A stretch of DNA of 48,000 nucleotides from CAYRVF01 sp964427535 (GCA_964427535.1 CAYRVF010000019.1:1-48000), one strand, 5' to 3'. Positions 7,668 to 15,451 are shown, counted from the first letter of the stretch. A program made the numbers and translations. The notes: generated by a model from the sequence alone, not told the origin.

Positions 7668-9188
7668 ATGGCAGAGCAGGTGCATAACCGCGACAAGCTG
7701 TACATCGGTGGCGCGTGGGTCGATTCGACCGGGGCGGGGACAATAGACGTTATCAACGCCACTACCGAGGAGGTCATGGGCCGCATCCCCGAGGGCACAC
7801 CCGAGGATGCTGACCGTGCCGTACAAGCGGCCAGGGCGGCGTTCCCGGTGTGGTCGGCGCTTTCACGTGCGGAGCGCGCTCGCTACCTGACGCGCGTCTC
7901 GGAAGAGCTGATCACCCGGAGCGAGGAGATCGCCTCCGTCATCGCGCGTGAAATGGGCATGCCGGTGAAGCTCGCCCAGCGCATCCAGGTCGGGCTGCCG
8001 ATCACTACATTCGGGTCGATGGCCGCCGTCCTCGACGAGATCGCCTGGGAAGAGCAGACCGGCAATGCGCTGATTGTGCGCGAGCCGGTCGGCGTGGTGG
8101 CAGGCATCACGCCGTGGAATTATCCGCTCCACCAGATCGCGGGCAAGGTTGCGCCCGCCCTCGCCGCCGGCTGCACGATCGTGCTCAAGCCGAGTGAGGT
8201 CGCGCCGCTCAACGCCTTCCTCCTTGCCGACATCTTCGACGCCGTCGGCTTGCCCGCGGGCGTATTCAATCTCGTGACAGGCTATGGTCCCATCGTCGGC
8301 GAGGCGCTGGCCGCCCATCCGGATGTCGACATGGTCTCCTTCACCGGCTCGACCCGCGCAGGCAGGCGCGTTGGCGAGGTCGCCTCTCAGACGGTGAAGA
8401 AGGTGACGCTGGAGCTTGGCGGCAAGTCGCCGAACATCCTGCTGGACGATGCTGACTTCCCGCATGCGGTCCGCGACGGCGTTGCCAAGTGCTTCCTCAA
8501 TTCGGGCCAGACATGCAGCGCCCTCACCCGCATGCTCGTGCCGAGCGCGCGACTGGCGGAGGTCGAGGAGCTGGCACGACAGGCCGCGGAGACCTACACT
8601 CCTGGCGACCCATTCGAGAAGACCACCCGGCTCGGACCGCTCGTCTCAGCGGCCCAGCGCGAGCGCGTGCGTTCCTACATCCGCAAGGGCATCGACGAGG
8701 GAGCGAAGCTCATCACTGGCGGCGACGAACCGCCCCATGGGCTCACGACGGGCTATTTCGTGCGTCCGACGGTCTTCTCAAACGTTCACAGTGACATGAC
8801 CATCGCCCAGGAAGAGATTTTTGGTCCAGTGCTCGTGATTCTGCCGTATGACGACGAAGAAGACGCCGTCCGCATCGCGAACGACACGCAGTACGGCCTC
8901 GCGGGCGGCGTCTGGTCCGGCGATCCGGAGCATGCGAAGCGCGTCGCCCGCCGCATCCGGACCGGACAGGTCGAGATCAACGCCGGCCCGTTTAACCCGC
9001 TTGCGCCATTTGGTGGCTATAAGCAATCCGGTCATGGACGCGAATTCGGCAAGTATGGCCTGGAAGAGTTCCTGCAGGTGAAGGCGATGCTATTGCCCGT
9101 CGCGCCACCATCCGCCGAGAATGCCGCGCAGAAGACCGCGGATGCGCTTGAGAAACGCGCCAACGTCCCGAGCGGCGCCCGTCCGTAG
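7668..9188 (+). CDS. NAD(P)-dependent aldehyde dehydrogenase
   Basis: A 506-residue member of the ALDH superfamily that oxidises an aldehyde to the acid using NAD(P)+. Conserved elements are ITPWNYPLHQ (about 147-156), KPSE, FTGSTRAG, ELGGKSP with general base Glu249, and NSGQTCSA with catalytic Cys283. The C-terminal block is PFGGYKQSGHGRE. The ATG at 7668 is chosen because AGGAGG lies nine bases upstream; the ATG at 7662 is too close to that site. The substrate is not identifiable; the sequence looks like the broad DhaS/betaine-aldehyde group. The last 13 codons occur again in recoded form after the assembly gap, at 9381-9422. Confidence 0.95.
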   Translation: MAEQVHNRDKLYIGGAWVDSTGAGTIDVINATTEEVMGRIPEGTPEDADRAVQAARAAFPVWSALSRAERARYLTRVSEELITRSEEIASVIAREMGMPVKLAQRIQVGLPITTFGSMAAVLDEIAWEEQTGNALIVREPVGVVAGITPWNYPLHQIAGKVAPALAAGCTIVLKPSEVAPLNAFLLADIFDAVGLPAGVFNLVTGYGPIVGEALAAHPDVDMVSFTGSTRAGRRVGEVASQTVKKVTLELGGKSPNILLDDADFPHAVRDGVAKCFLNSGQTCSALTRMLVPSARLAEVEELARQAAETYTPGDPFEKTTRLGPLVSAAQRERVRSYIRKGIDEGAKLITGGDEPPHGLTTGYFVRPTVFSNVHSDMTIAQEEIFGPVLVILPYDDEEDAVRIANDTQYGLAGGVWSGDPEHAKRVARRIRTGQVEINAGPFNPLAPFGGYKQSGHGREFGKYGLEEFLQVKAMLLPVAPPSAENAAQKTADALEKRANVPSGARP

Positions 9189-9370
9189 TGTGAGGGGGAG
9201 GACCCCGTCCCCCTGGCCCCCTCCCCTGGCTCACACCGAGAGAGGGGGAATGGCCGCAAGCGCACTACGCGCGCCGCGAGTCTTCTGGCTCCCCTCTCTC
9301 ACCGTCAGGTGGGGGAGGGGTCGGGGGAGGGGGCCAGCCGCCCGCTACGCCAGATACCGGGCCGCACCCT
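9147..9370. repeat. Left copy of a 224-bp locus duplicated across the assembly gap
   Basis: Begins inside the last codons of the aldehyde dehydrogenase and ends within the last codons of the minus-strand FAD dehydrogenase (encoding GAARYLA and a TAG stop). It covers the full junction between the two genes. The copy at 9381-9601 spans the same junction with scattered differences; in the coding ends these are synonymous. The spacer is rich in GGGGAGGGG and TCCCCTCTC runs. Confidence 0.85.
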
Positions 9371-9380
9371 NNNNNNNNNN
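9371..9380. other. Assembly gap (10 N)
   Basis: Ten unresolved bases join two contigs. The flanks are diverged copies of one locus, so the gap is probably a failed merge of overlapping contig ends and not missing sequence. Confidence 0.97.
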
Positions 9381-9601
9381 CTTGAGAAGCGTGCCAACGT
9401 CCCGAGCGGCGCCCGCCCGTAGTGTGAGGGGGCGAACCCCCCATCCCCTGAGCCCCTCCCTCGGCTAACGCCGAGAGAAGGGGAACTTCGCGCACGCGCT
9501 ACACGCGCCGCGCGGATTCTGGCTCCCCTCTCTCACGGTGAGGTCGGGAGGGGTCGGGGGAGGGTGCCAGCCGCGTTACGCCAGATACCGGGCCGCGCCC
9601 T
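9381..9601. repeat. Right copy of the junction locus, containing a duplicate aldehyde dehydrogenase 3' end
   Basis: Starts with a second copy of the last 13 codons of the aldehyde dehydrogenase (LEKRANVPSGARP and TAG, 9381-9422) with synonymous codon changes. It then runs through the spacer into the genuine end of the FAD dehydrogenase gene (stop at 9576). The 9381-9422 fragment is not a real gene. Confidence 0.85.
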
Positions 9602-11024
9602 CGCCCGCCAGCACGCCCGCTACGCCTGCCTGGATGACGCCCTGACTCTGGCCTGGTGCGTCGCCGGCGACGAACAGCCCCGCGACATTCGACTGTAGCA
9701 AACGGTCGGTTGGGAAGTACCAAAAGCGCTCCTCCGCTGGACCGTACACGAGTGCGTCATCTGAAGCGGCGCCCGGCGCCAGCGACTCGATTCGTCCCAG
9801 GAAGTCCTCGAACGCCTCCCAGTAGGCGAAAGGATAGACGTCGAAGATTTGACCCGGTGAGGCGCTCGCGCAGCTTGGCCGCACTGAATTCGCTCCAACC
9901 GACGCCTCGGTCGAAGGTCGCCGCGCGCGCACGTCGCCAAGTCGCTGGACGATCAACCGCCCTGGGGCGCGCTCGTTGAGCGCACGGGCGACGGCATCAC
10001 CTCCCTGCCACACGCCCGCCGCACCCGCGGCCCCCGGTTGCACCAGCACGGCAAACGTCGTGTTCTCGCGCCGCTGCTCACCGAAGAGGGGCATTCCGCT
10101 GGCTACTAACGTGTTGTACCGCTCGACCGGCACGACAATTCCCCCCGGACACGTCGCATACGTCTTGATGAGGGCATCGTTTTCGAGCGGACGCTGCAGA
10201 CGTGGATCGGGCGTCACCGAAGTGAGTGGCGCATACGTCGCAGCCCTCAGCTCCACCCGCACGCCGAACGCCGACGGGAGCGCCACCGTCCGCGCCCCCA
10301 GGCCACCCGCGACGCGCACGAGCCACTCCGTTCCGTAGCGGCCGGGCGCCAGCACCAGCGCACGCGCTTCCACCCGCTCCGGCATCTCGGGCGGGCGGCC
10401 AAGCTCGCGCTCATAGGCCAGGTCGGGCGCCAGCGTAAGCGCGAACGTCGAGCCAGCGCGCTCGATTCCCGTCACGCGCGAGCGAAACAGCACATCGGCA
10501 TCATGTTCGCGCAGCAGGCGCAACAGCGCATCGAGGATGCCACGCCGCTGGTCCGCGGGTAAGTGCCTCGCCGGATAGCTGGTGATATAGTCGATGCCGA
10601 CATCCGCGGCCTGTGTCACTGCCCGCCGGAGCTGTTCTCCCGGCTCGGGGACGATAGGAGCCTCGCCGCCCAGCGACAGCAGAAAGCTCTCGACTTCTTC
10701 GGCACGCGCATCATACGCGGCGCCCTCCAGCAGAATGCTCATCTCTGCGGGCAGGGTGCCCGGCGGCCGCACGGGTATCGTGAATGAGCCGAGATACAGT
10801 CGCCCGCCAAGAAACATTCCGGCGCCACCGTGACCCGCCATCCCTCCTGGTGCCAGGCGGAGACGATCTTCCAGCGGGAGACCCGCGTCGATCAAGAGCA
10901 CCGACGACTGCGGCCGCTGCAAGAGCAGCCGGTATGCCGCGAGCAGCCCTGCCATTCCCATGCCGACGATGACGGCGTCATATCGCGTTCTGAAGTGCTG
11001 TGCCACAGAGAGCCGCCCACCCAT
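9576..11024 (-). CDS. FAD-dependent dehydrogenase (COG2509-like)
   Basis: A predicted flavoprotein of 482 residues. The N-terminus has a Rossmann dinucleotide fold (DAVIVGMGMAGLLAAYRL), a second FAD-contacting region appears in the middle (ARALVLAPGRYG), and the C-terminal FAD block is NVAGLFVAGDAPGQSQGVIQAGVAG. The overall pattern resembles the uncharacterised NAD(FAD)-utilising dehydrogenases grouped as COG2509; no specific substrate can be named. The ATG at 11024 is chosen with a weak AGAGAAG upstream; a GTG at 11006 is a possible alternative. The gene is convergent with the aldehyde dehydrogenase across the assembly seam, so its final codons come from the right-hand contig. Confidence 0.82.
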   Translation of the reverse strand: MGGRLSVAQHFRTRYDAVIVGMGMAGLLAAYRLLLQRPQSSVLLIDAGLPLEDRLRLAPGGMAGHGGAGMFLGGRLYLGSFTIPVRPPGTLPAEMSILLEGAAYDARAEEVESFLLSLGGEAPIVPEPGEQLRRAVTQAADVGIDYITSYPARHLPADQRRGILDALLRLLREHDADVLFRSRVTGIERAGSTFALTLAPDLAYERELGRPPEMPERVEARALVLAPGRYGTEWLVRVAGGLGARTVALPSAFGVRVELRAATYAPLTSVTPDPRLQRPLENDALIKTYATCPGGIVVPVERYNTLVASGMPLFGEQRRENTTFAVLVQPGAAGAAGVWQGGDAVARALNERAPGRLIVQRLGDVRARRPSTEASVGANSVRPSCASASPGQIFDVYPFAYWEAFEDFLGRIESLAPGAASDDALVYGPAEERFWYFPTDRLLQSNVAGLFVAGDAPGQSQGVIQAGVAGVLAGEGAARYLA

Positions 11025-11441
11025 CTTCTCTAGACAAAGTGGATACATTCCGCAACGCATTGTGCTTCGGCGCATGCGCGAGCGTCAACTCGCGGCGAGA
11101 GAGGCGCTGCGTTCATTGCCACCACACTGGCAACACATGGGGCAGGTCGGGCGGCTCAATCCACCCGTAGCGCTAGTAAAGTCAAGGCTCTTCCGCCGTA
11201 GCGTCGACTGGTGCGACGCGTGAAAGGCGGGGTTGCCCAGCCAGGGCGGCAGAGCGACTGCGCCAACTACAAGTGCCCCGTCCCGATGGAGAGAAGATCG
11301 CATCACGATGTTGTGATTCAGCGGCACGGCGTCCGTCTGTAGCAGGTCAGGCCGCCATGTCATATAATGAGAGTCTGCCGCAGTACGAAGGCCAGGAAGC
11401 CGACAAACAACCCAAAGGTAGAAATCTCGCTGCGAACTGCC
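11025..11441. other. Intergenic region between the FAD dehydrogenase and the greA promoter
   Basis: About 420 bases without a convincing gene. It holds a perfect TATAAT at 11363-11368 (plus strand) with a poor -35 (TAGCAG). The promoter of the minus-strand FAD dehydrogenase should also lie here, but I could not locate it. An open frame at 11085-11495 (minus) has no ribosome site or family resemblance and is not counted. Confidence 0.5.
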
Positions 11442-11470
11442 TTGACACAGTGTCACCACAAACGTATAAT
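11442..11470 (+). promoter_or_regulatory. Consensus sigma70-type promoter of the greA leader
   Basis: TTGACA (11442-11447), 17 bases, TATAAT (11465-11470): a perfect match in both boxes and spacing. The -35 lies within a 13-bp perfect palindrome, TGACAC-A-GTGTCA (11443-11455), a possible repressor site. Transcription would begin near 11477, about 200 bases before the greA start. Confidence 0.8.
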
Positions 11471-11486
11471 CCTGAGACCCTTGTGA

Positions 11487-11530
11487 GGCAAGCACGCGGC
11501 GGTCTACGCCCGCAGTTGCCCACCTTTTTT
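11487..11530 (+). terminator. Intrinsic terminator-like hairpin inside the greA leader
   Basis: GGCAA (11487-11491) pairs with TTGCC (11516-11520) around an inner GC-rich stem, GCGGCG / CGCCCGC with one bulged C. TTTTTTATTTATT follows after CCACC. It lies only about 10-45 bases after the predicted transcription start and 145 bases before greA. It could therefore release a short leader RNA or attenuate greA. Confidence 0.6.
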
Positions 11531-11675
11531 ATTTATTGAGATTGCTACGTTAGCTGTTGCGGGGAATCGCCTCAAAAGCGCACGTTACCGGCCTTGGCCA
11601 TGGGGAGGACCAGATCGGCCGTCACGAACTATTCACGCACAGACGAACCTCTCCCCAAGTGAGGAGTGTAAGCGG

Positions 11676-12194
11676 ATGGCGACCAACACCACGAACAATG
11701 TGAATGTGGCGCGGCCAAATGAGAAGGAAAAGATTCCTCTGACCCGCGAGGGTTATGAGGAGAAGAAGGCTCGCCTCGAGTATCTGGTCAATGTGCGGCG
11801 GCGTGAGGTGGCGGACTATATCCACGAGGCGAAGGAAGCCGGAGACGTCTCGGAGAGCAGCGCCTACGAGGATGCCAAGAACTCTCAGGCGATGGTCGAG
11901 GGTGAGATTCAGGAGCTTCAGCACCTGCTCGAGCATGCAGTCATTCTGGAGGCTCCCGTCGCGACTGATGGCCGGAAGGTCGTCGGACTGGGTTCGAGGG
12001 TCGAGGTGGAGACGAATCGCGGCACGAGCCGCACGTTCACCCTCGTCAGCACTGTCGAGGCGAACGCGACGACGGGCAAGCTCTCGAACGAATCGCCCGT
12101 CGGCAAGGCGCTCATGGGCCACGCCGAGAAGGATCAGGTTGAGGTGACGACGCCCAGCGGTGCGGTCACCTACACGATCAAGGCAATTCACTAG
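11676..12194 (+). CDS. greA: Transcription elongation factor GreA
   Basis: Gre factor of 172 residues that rescues backtracked RNA polymerase by stimulating cleavage of the 3' end of the transcript. The N-terminal coiled coil runs to about residue 95, with the tip motif GDVSESSAYEDAK carrying the essential acidic pair (Asp57 and Glu60). The C-terminal FKBP-like domain includes GKALMGH and DQVEV. A polar extension of about 18 residues precedes the conserved LTREGYEEKKARLEYL start. The ATG at 11676 has GAGGAG nine bases upstream. Transcription likely comes from the consensus promoter at 11442 through a leader with a terminator hairpin. A strong terminator follows at 12249. Confidence 0.96.
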   Translation: MATNTTNNVNVARPNEKEKIPLTREGYEEKKARLEYLVNVRRREVADYIHEAKEAGDVSESSAYEDAKNSQAMVEGEIQELQHLLEHAVILEAPVATDGRKVVGLGSRVEVETNRGTSRTFTLVSTVEANATTGKLSNESPVGKALMGHAEKDQVEVTTPSGAVTYTIKAIH

Positions 12195-12248
12195 GGCTGT
12201 ACGGCCCTGGTTCTCTACACTACTACCCACCGCACAGGGGATACAACA

Positions 12249-12278
12249 GGCGGCGAGAGCAACATGCTCGCCGCCTTT
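12249..12278 (+). terminator. greA terminator
   Basis: Nine-bp perfect GC stem GGCGGCGAG / CTCGCCGCC (12249-12257 and 12267-12275) followed by TTTGCT, 55 bases after the greA stop. Confidence 0.75.
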
Positions 12279-12288
12279 GCTATGTGTG

Positions 12289-12339
12289 TGACGCCGGACG
12301 ACTGCCAAACGCTTGAGAGGGGCGAGGTGTCCGGCGTCA
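12289..12339. repeat. 11-bp perfect inverted repeat between greA and the next gene
   Basis: TGACGCCGGAC (12289-12299) and GTCCGGCGTCA (12329-12339) are separated by 29 bases. No U-run follows on either strand. It could form a stable hairpin or be a short transposon-like remnant. No coding frame covers it. Confidence 0.45.
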
Positions 12340-12485
12340 GCCCTGGGCACCGCACGTCCGTGTTCGTGTCGTCTTGCCTGGGCATCCGGTCAGTATCTCC
12401 GTTACTGGCGCCGTAGGGAAGAATAGAGCATTGTACGGCGGCACCGCACATCTGATGGTTTCCGGTCCTAACCCTTTTACCGTCG

Positions 12486-12514
12486 TTGACTCTTGCCGTC
12501 TTCAGCCGTATACT
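12486..12514 (+). promoter_or_regulatory. Promoter of the histone-H1-like gene
   Basis: TTGACT (12486-12491), 17-base spacer, TATACT (12509-12514). The predicted start point (about 12521) falls inside the palindrome at 12518-12533. Confidence 0.65.
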
Positions 12515-12517
12515 AAT

Positions 12518-12533
12518 TAGAACGTAAGTTCTA
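12518..12533. promoter_or_regulatory. LexA/DinR-type box (GAAC-N4-GTTC palindrome)
   Basis: TAGAACGTAAGTTCTA is a 16-bp dyad with arms TAGAAC/GTTCTA. Its core GAAC-GTAA-GTTC matches the SOS box of Gram-positive LexA (DinR) proteins, GAAC-N4-GTTC. It begins four bases after the -10 box and covers the predicted transcription start, a classic repressor position. No lexA gene is in the window, so the regulator is inferred. Confidence 0.6.
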
Positions 12534-12590
12534 TTTTCACTTTTCAGGGATGAACCTCGCGCCAGGATCGCGGCGCGCCGAGGGGGCACT

Positions 12591-13922
12591 ATGATCGCGT
12601 CCGCATTACTCTGGTTCGACGACGACGCGCGCCGACCACTACCGAATAAAATCAACGATGCTGTTGAGCGCTACCGCGAGCGGCTGGGCTACGAGCCGAC
12701 GCTCTGCCAGCTCAACCCCGCGCAGATGCCTGCGGCCGCGGTCGCTGAACCGGTCGCCAGGCGTCGTACACGCGCTGGCAAGCCATCTGTCGCACTTCCC
12801 GAAGGATTGCGGCTGCTGCCAGACGGGCATCTGCCTCTCCATCACTTCATGATCGGCATCGAGGCGGGCGAAGCTCCGGTGCTGGTCTTCCCGCGAGTCT
12901 CCGACGAGGACGACTATGAGGGAAGCGGCGCCCGCTCTGATGTCGCGACACGGCCGCAACGCCGCGCACGCAAGGCATCGAGCGCAGTGCCGGCAGCAGC
13001 GCCTCGGCAACCGCTCTCCGTCACACCACTCGCACCAGCCAGGCCTACGCGCGCCACCCGAAAACATTCGGCACCCACGAACGACGAGCGCACGGATGCG
13101 CCAGCACCTGGGACGAGGCCTCGCAAAACGAAGAGCGCCGCGCTTTCACCAGTCGTAGCCGAATCCGCTCCGCCAGCAGCTAAGAAGCGAGTCGCCCCGA
13201 AAGCAACGACCGCCACGACAGCAGCGGTGCCAACTTCACCCGATTCCGCGCGGACGCCCACGTCACGTGTCGCTCAGAGGGCAACAGGCGACAAGAAACC
13301 CGCAGGGCCTCGTGCGAAACAGCCCGCCGCGACAACGACGCAGCCAACTACCGAAACGAAGCCAGCCGCCGCCAAGCGGCGAAGCGTGAAGGCAACGGCG
13401 GACACGGTTGCGGCAGTGCAGCCGACTACTGATAAAGCGGCGGCGACCAAACGGTCGTCGAAGAGGGCTCTCGCGCCCGTCACGGCCGCCCCCAAGGGCG
13501 CTCTCGCGCCCGTCACGGCCGCCCCCAAGGGCGCTTCGACCAAGGCGCCAGCGACCAAGGCGCCAGCGACCAAGGCGCCAGCGACCAAGGCGCCAGCGAC
13601 CAAGGCGCCAGCGACTGAGCGGAAGTCTCCTGGGAAGACTCAGCCGGAAACGCCCACCACGAAGACCTCCGCACGGAAAGATGCGCGGAGCCGAGCAACA
13701 TCCCCAACCGCTGCGCTCGCAACGCCGCCCGCGCCTCTGTCGCGGAGGTCAAAGTCTACCGAAGCGACTGGGACATCCCCTCGGAAGCGCGACCAAGTAC
13801 ATGTGCCAGCCGCAGCGGTACCGCGTGCCAGCCGCGCAGATAAGGCGCAAAAGGTTTCCGACATGCGCGAAGCGCAGCCCTCTACCACTCGCACTCGCAC
13901 TCGCACTCGGCGGAGTGCCTGA
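12591..13922 (+). CDS. Lys/Ala/Pro/Thr-rich histone-H1-like protein with a short conserved-looking N-terminal domain
   Basis: A 443-residue protein in two parts. Residues 1-105 look like a folded domain (start MIASALLWFDDD, a helix with RYRERLGYEPT, later LPEGLRLLPDGHLPLHHFMIGIE); I do not recognise it. Residues 106-443 are low complexity, dominated by Ala, Lys, Arg, Thr, Pro and Ser, much like the tail of histone H1 or bacterial Hc1/AlgP proteins, and probably bind DNA or RNA non-specifically. The tail contains two copies of ALAPVTAAPKG (about 293-314) and five of KAPAT (318-342), and ends TRTRTRTRRSA. The ATG at 12591 follows GAGGGGG. A LexA-type box overlaps the promoter, suggesting damage-inducible expression. 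Function is unknown. Confidence 0.75.
   Translation: MIASALLWFDDDARRPLPNKINDAVERYRERLGYEPTLCQLNPAQMPAAAVAEPVARRRTRAGKPSVALPEGLRLLPDGHLPLHHFMIGIEAGEAPVLVFPRVSDEDDYEGSGARSDVATRPQRRARKASSAVPAAAPRQPLSVTPLAPARPTRATRKHSAPTNDERTDAPAPGTRPRKTKSAALSPVVAESAPPAAKKRVAPKATTATTAAVPTSPDSARTPTSRVAQRATGDKKPAGPRAKQPAATTTQPTTETKPAAAKRRSVKATADTVAAVQPTTDKAAATKRSSKRALAPVTAAPKGALAPVTAAPKGASTKAPATKAPATKAPATKAPATKAPATERKSPGKTQPETPTTKTSARKDARSRATSPTAALATPPAPLSRRSKSTEATGTSPRKRDQVHVPAAAVPRASRADKAQKVSDMREAQPSTTRTRTRTRRSA
13467..13532 (+). repeat. Two tandem copies of a 33-bp repeat in the H1-like tail
   Basis: Units 13467-13499 and 13500-13532 appear identical and in frame, encoding ALAPVTAAPKG twice. Confidence 0.9.
13542..13616 (+). 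repeat. Five tandem copies of a 15-bp repeat in the H1-like tail
   Basis: AAGGCGCCAGCGACC repeated at 13542, 13557, 13572, 13587 and 13602 (last base changed). It encodes KAPAT five times. The 15-base period keeps frame, so copy number can vary without breaking the protein. Confidence 0.93.
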
Positions 13923-14010
13923 CCACCAGCAGCACCGCGATCATCTGCGATACCATATAGTGACGTGTAGATGCCCGGAGAGTTTGCATCCACACGAGCC
14001 GGGGGATCGC

Positions 14011-15312
14011 ATGATAGAGCGCTACACCCGCCCCGAGATGGGGCGTGTTTGGTCAGAAGAGAACAAGCTCGACATCTGGTTGCGGGTCGAGTTGCTGGTG
14101 AGCGAGGCGTGGTCACGCGAGGGCGTCATCCCCGCGGACGACATGGCCCGTCTGCGGGAGGCGACCTACGATGCCGCGCGGGCACGTGAGATCGAGGAAG
14201 AGACGCACCACGACGTCATCTCGTTTATCCGCTCAGTCCAGGAACGGCTTGGTCCGGAGGGACGCTTCCTACACCTGGGAATGACCTCCTCCGACCTCGT
14301 CGATACCGCATTGGGCGTACAGCTCGTCCAGGCGGGCGCGTTGCTCCGCGAGCAACTACTGGCGCTGACTGAGAGCGTAACAGCGGCGGCGCTGCGCTAC
14401 CGGCACACGCTGATGGTCGGGCGCACACACGGCATCCACGCCGAGCCGACGACCTTCGGGTACGTACTGGCCGTCTGGGTCGAGGAGCTGCGGCGTGCGC
14501 GCACCCGGCTCGATGCCGCGATTGACGACGTCGCGGTGGGCGCCATCTCTGGAGCGGTCGGCACACACGCGACGGTCCCGCCGCAGATTGAAGAATACGT
14601 CTGCGAACAGCTCGGCCTGCGTCCCGAACCTGTCTCGACACAGATCATCCAACGCGACCGCCATGCCGCCTTCGTGACGACGCTCGCCCTGATTGGCGCC
14701 TCGCTAGAGAAGATGGCGCTCGAGATCCGCCATCTGCAGCGCACTGAAGTGGGCGAGGCATTCGAGCCCTTCGGCGCGGGGCAGCAGGGGTCGTCGGCAA
14801 TGCCACACAAGCGTAACCCTGAGAAGGCCGAGCGGGTCTGCGGCCTCGCGCGCGTGCTGCGCGGCTACGCTGTCACCGAGATGGAGAACGTCGCGCTCTG
14901 GCACGAGCGCGACATCAGCCACTCCTCAGCCGAGCGCATCGTGCTGCCCGATGCCTGCACGACACTGCACTACATGCTCTGGCTCTTCAACAATATCGTC
15001 GCGGGCCTCGAAGTCGATGAGGAGCGCATGCGCGCGAATTTGGACATGACGCGCGGCCTGATCTACTCCTCGCGGATCCTGCTCGCCTTGGTGGACAAAG
15101 GCCTCGACCGTCAGGTGGCGTATAAGCTGGTGCAGCGCAACGCCCAAAAAGTGTGGCGCAACGAAGACGCCGGGCGCGGCTTGCTCGCCATGCTGGAAGC
15201 CGACTCCGAGGTCACTGCACACATCACACCAGATGAGCTGCGATCCATCGCCGATCCGCGCGCGTACCTGGAGTACATTGACACGGCATACATCCGTCTG
15301 GGCATCCTGTAG
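14011..15312 (+). CDS. purB: Adenylosuccinate lyase
   Basis: A 433-residue enzyme of the fumarase/aspartase superfamily. It cleaves SAICAR to AICAR in purine synthesis and adenylosuccinate to AMP. Visible elements are RYTRPEMGRVWSEE at the start, HHDVISF, HLGMTSSDLVDTA, GRTHGIHAEPTTFG, QIIQRDRHA, and the flexible catalytic loop GSSAMPHKRNPEKAE. Length is typical. The ATG at 14011 follows CGGGGGAT at normal spacing. The preceding long open frame overlapping the H1-like gene is not part of the protein. A TATAGT box lies at 13956 but without a good -35. A large inverted repeat after the gene probably terminates transcription from both sides. Confidence 0.97.
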   Translation: MIERYTRPEMGRVWSEENKLDIWLRVELLVSEAWSREGVIPADDMARLREATYDAARAREIEEETHHDVISFIRSVQERLGPEGRFLHLGMTSSDLVDTALGVQLVQAGALLREQLLALTESVTAAALRYRHTLMVGRTHGIHAEPTTFGYVLAVWVEELRRARTRLDAAIDDVAVGAISGAVGTHATVPPQIEEYVCEQLGLRPEPVSTQIIQRDRHAAFVTTLALIGASLEKMALEIRHLQRTEVGEAFEPFGAGQQGSSAMPHKRNPEKAERVCGLARVLRGYAVTEMENVALWHERDISHSSAERIVLPDACTTLHYMLWLFNNIVAGLEVDEERMRANLDMTRGLIYSSRILLALVDKGLDRQVAYKLVQRNAQKVWRNEDAGRGLLAMLEADSEVTAHITPDELRSIADPRAYLEYIDTAYIRLGIL

Positions 15313-15374
15313 CGCACCTCGGACCGAGTGTCGGACGCGTGAGACATGGACGTACGGTGTCGTGTCCTGCGGAA

Positions 15375-15426
15375 ACGAGAGCCACCGGCTCGCCCTACAG
15401 ATCGGAGGGGAACCGGTGGCTCTCGT
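15375..15426. terminator. Bidirectional terminator between purB and the trkA genes
   Basis: ACGAGAGCCACCGG (15375-15388) and CCGGTGGCTCTCGT (15413-15426) form a 14-bp perfect stem with a 24-base loop. CTTTCG follows on the plus strand and TTTCC on the minus strand, between convergent genes. Confidence 0.75.
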
Positions 15427-15451
15427 CTTTCGTCACATACCAAGCAGAGAC

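Noticed and set aside
9381..9422. Real second aldehyde dehydrogenase fragment (pseudogene)
   Set aside because: It is the same locus assembled twice around an N gap, judging by synonymous differences.
11085..11495. 136-residue minus-strand frame before greA
   Set aside because: No ribosome site or family pattern, and it runs through the greA promoter and leader.
13542..13616. Possible CRISPR array
   Set aside because: Direct tandem 15-bp units with no spacers, encoding KAPAT in frame.
13408..14010. Long extension of the purB frame across the H1-like gene
   Set aside because: It is an alternate frame of a repetitive GC-rich gene. PurB homology begins at the ATG at 14011 with a good ribosome site.
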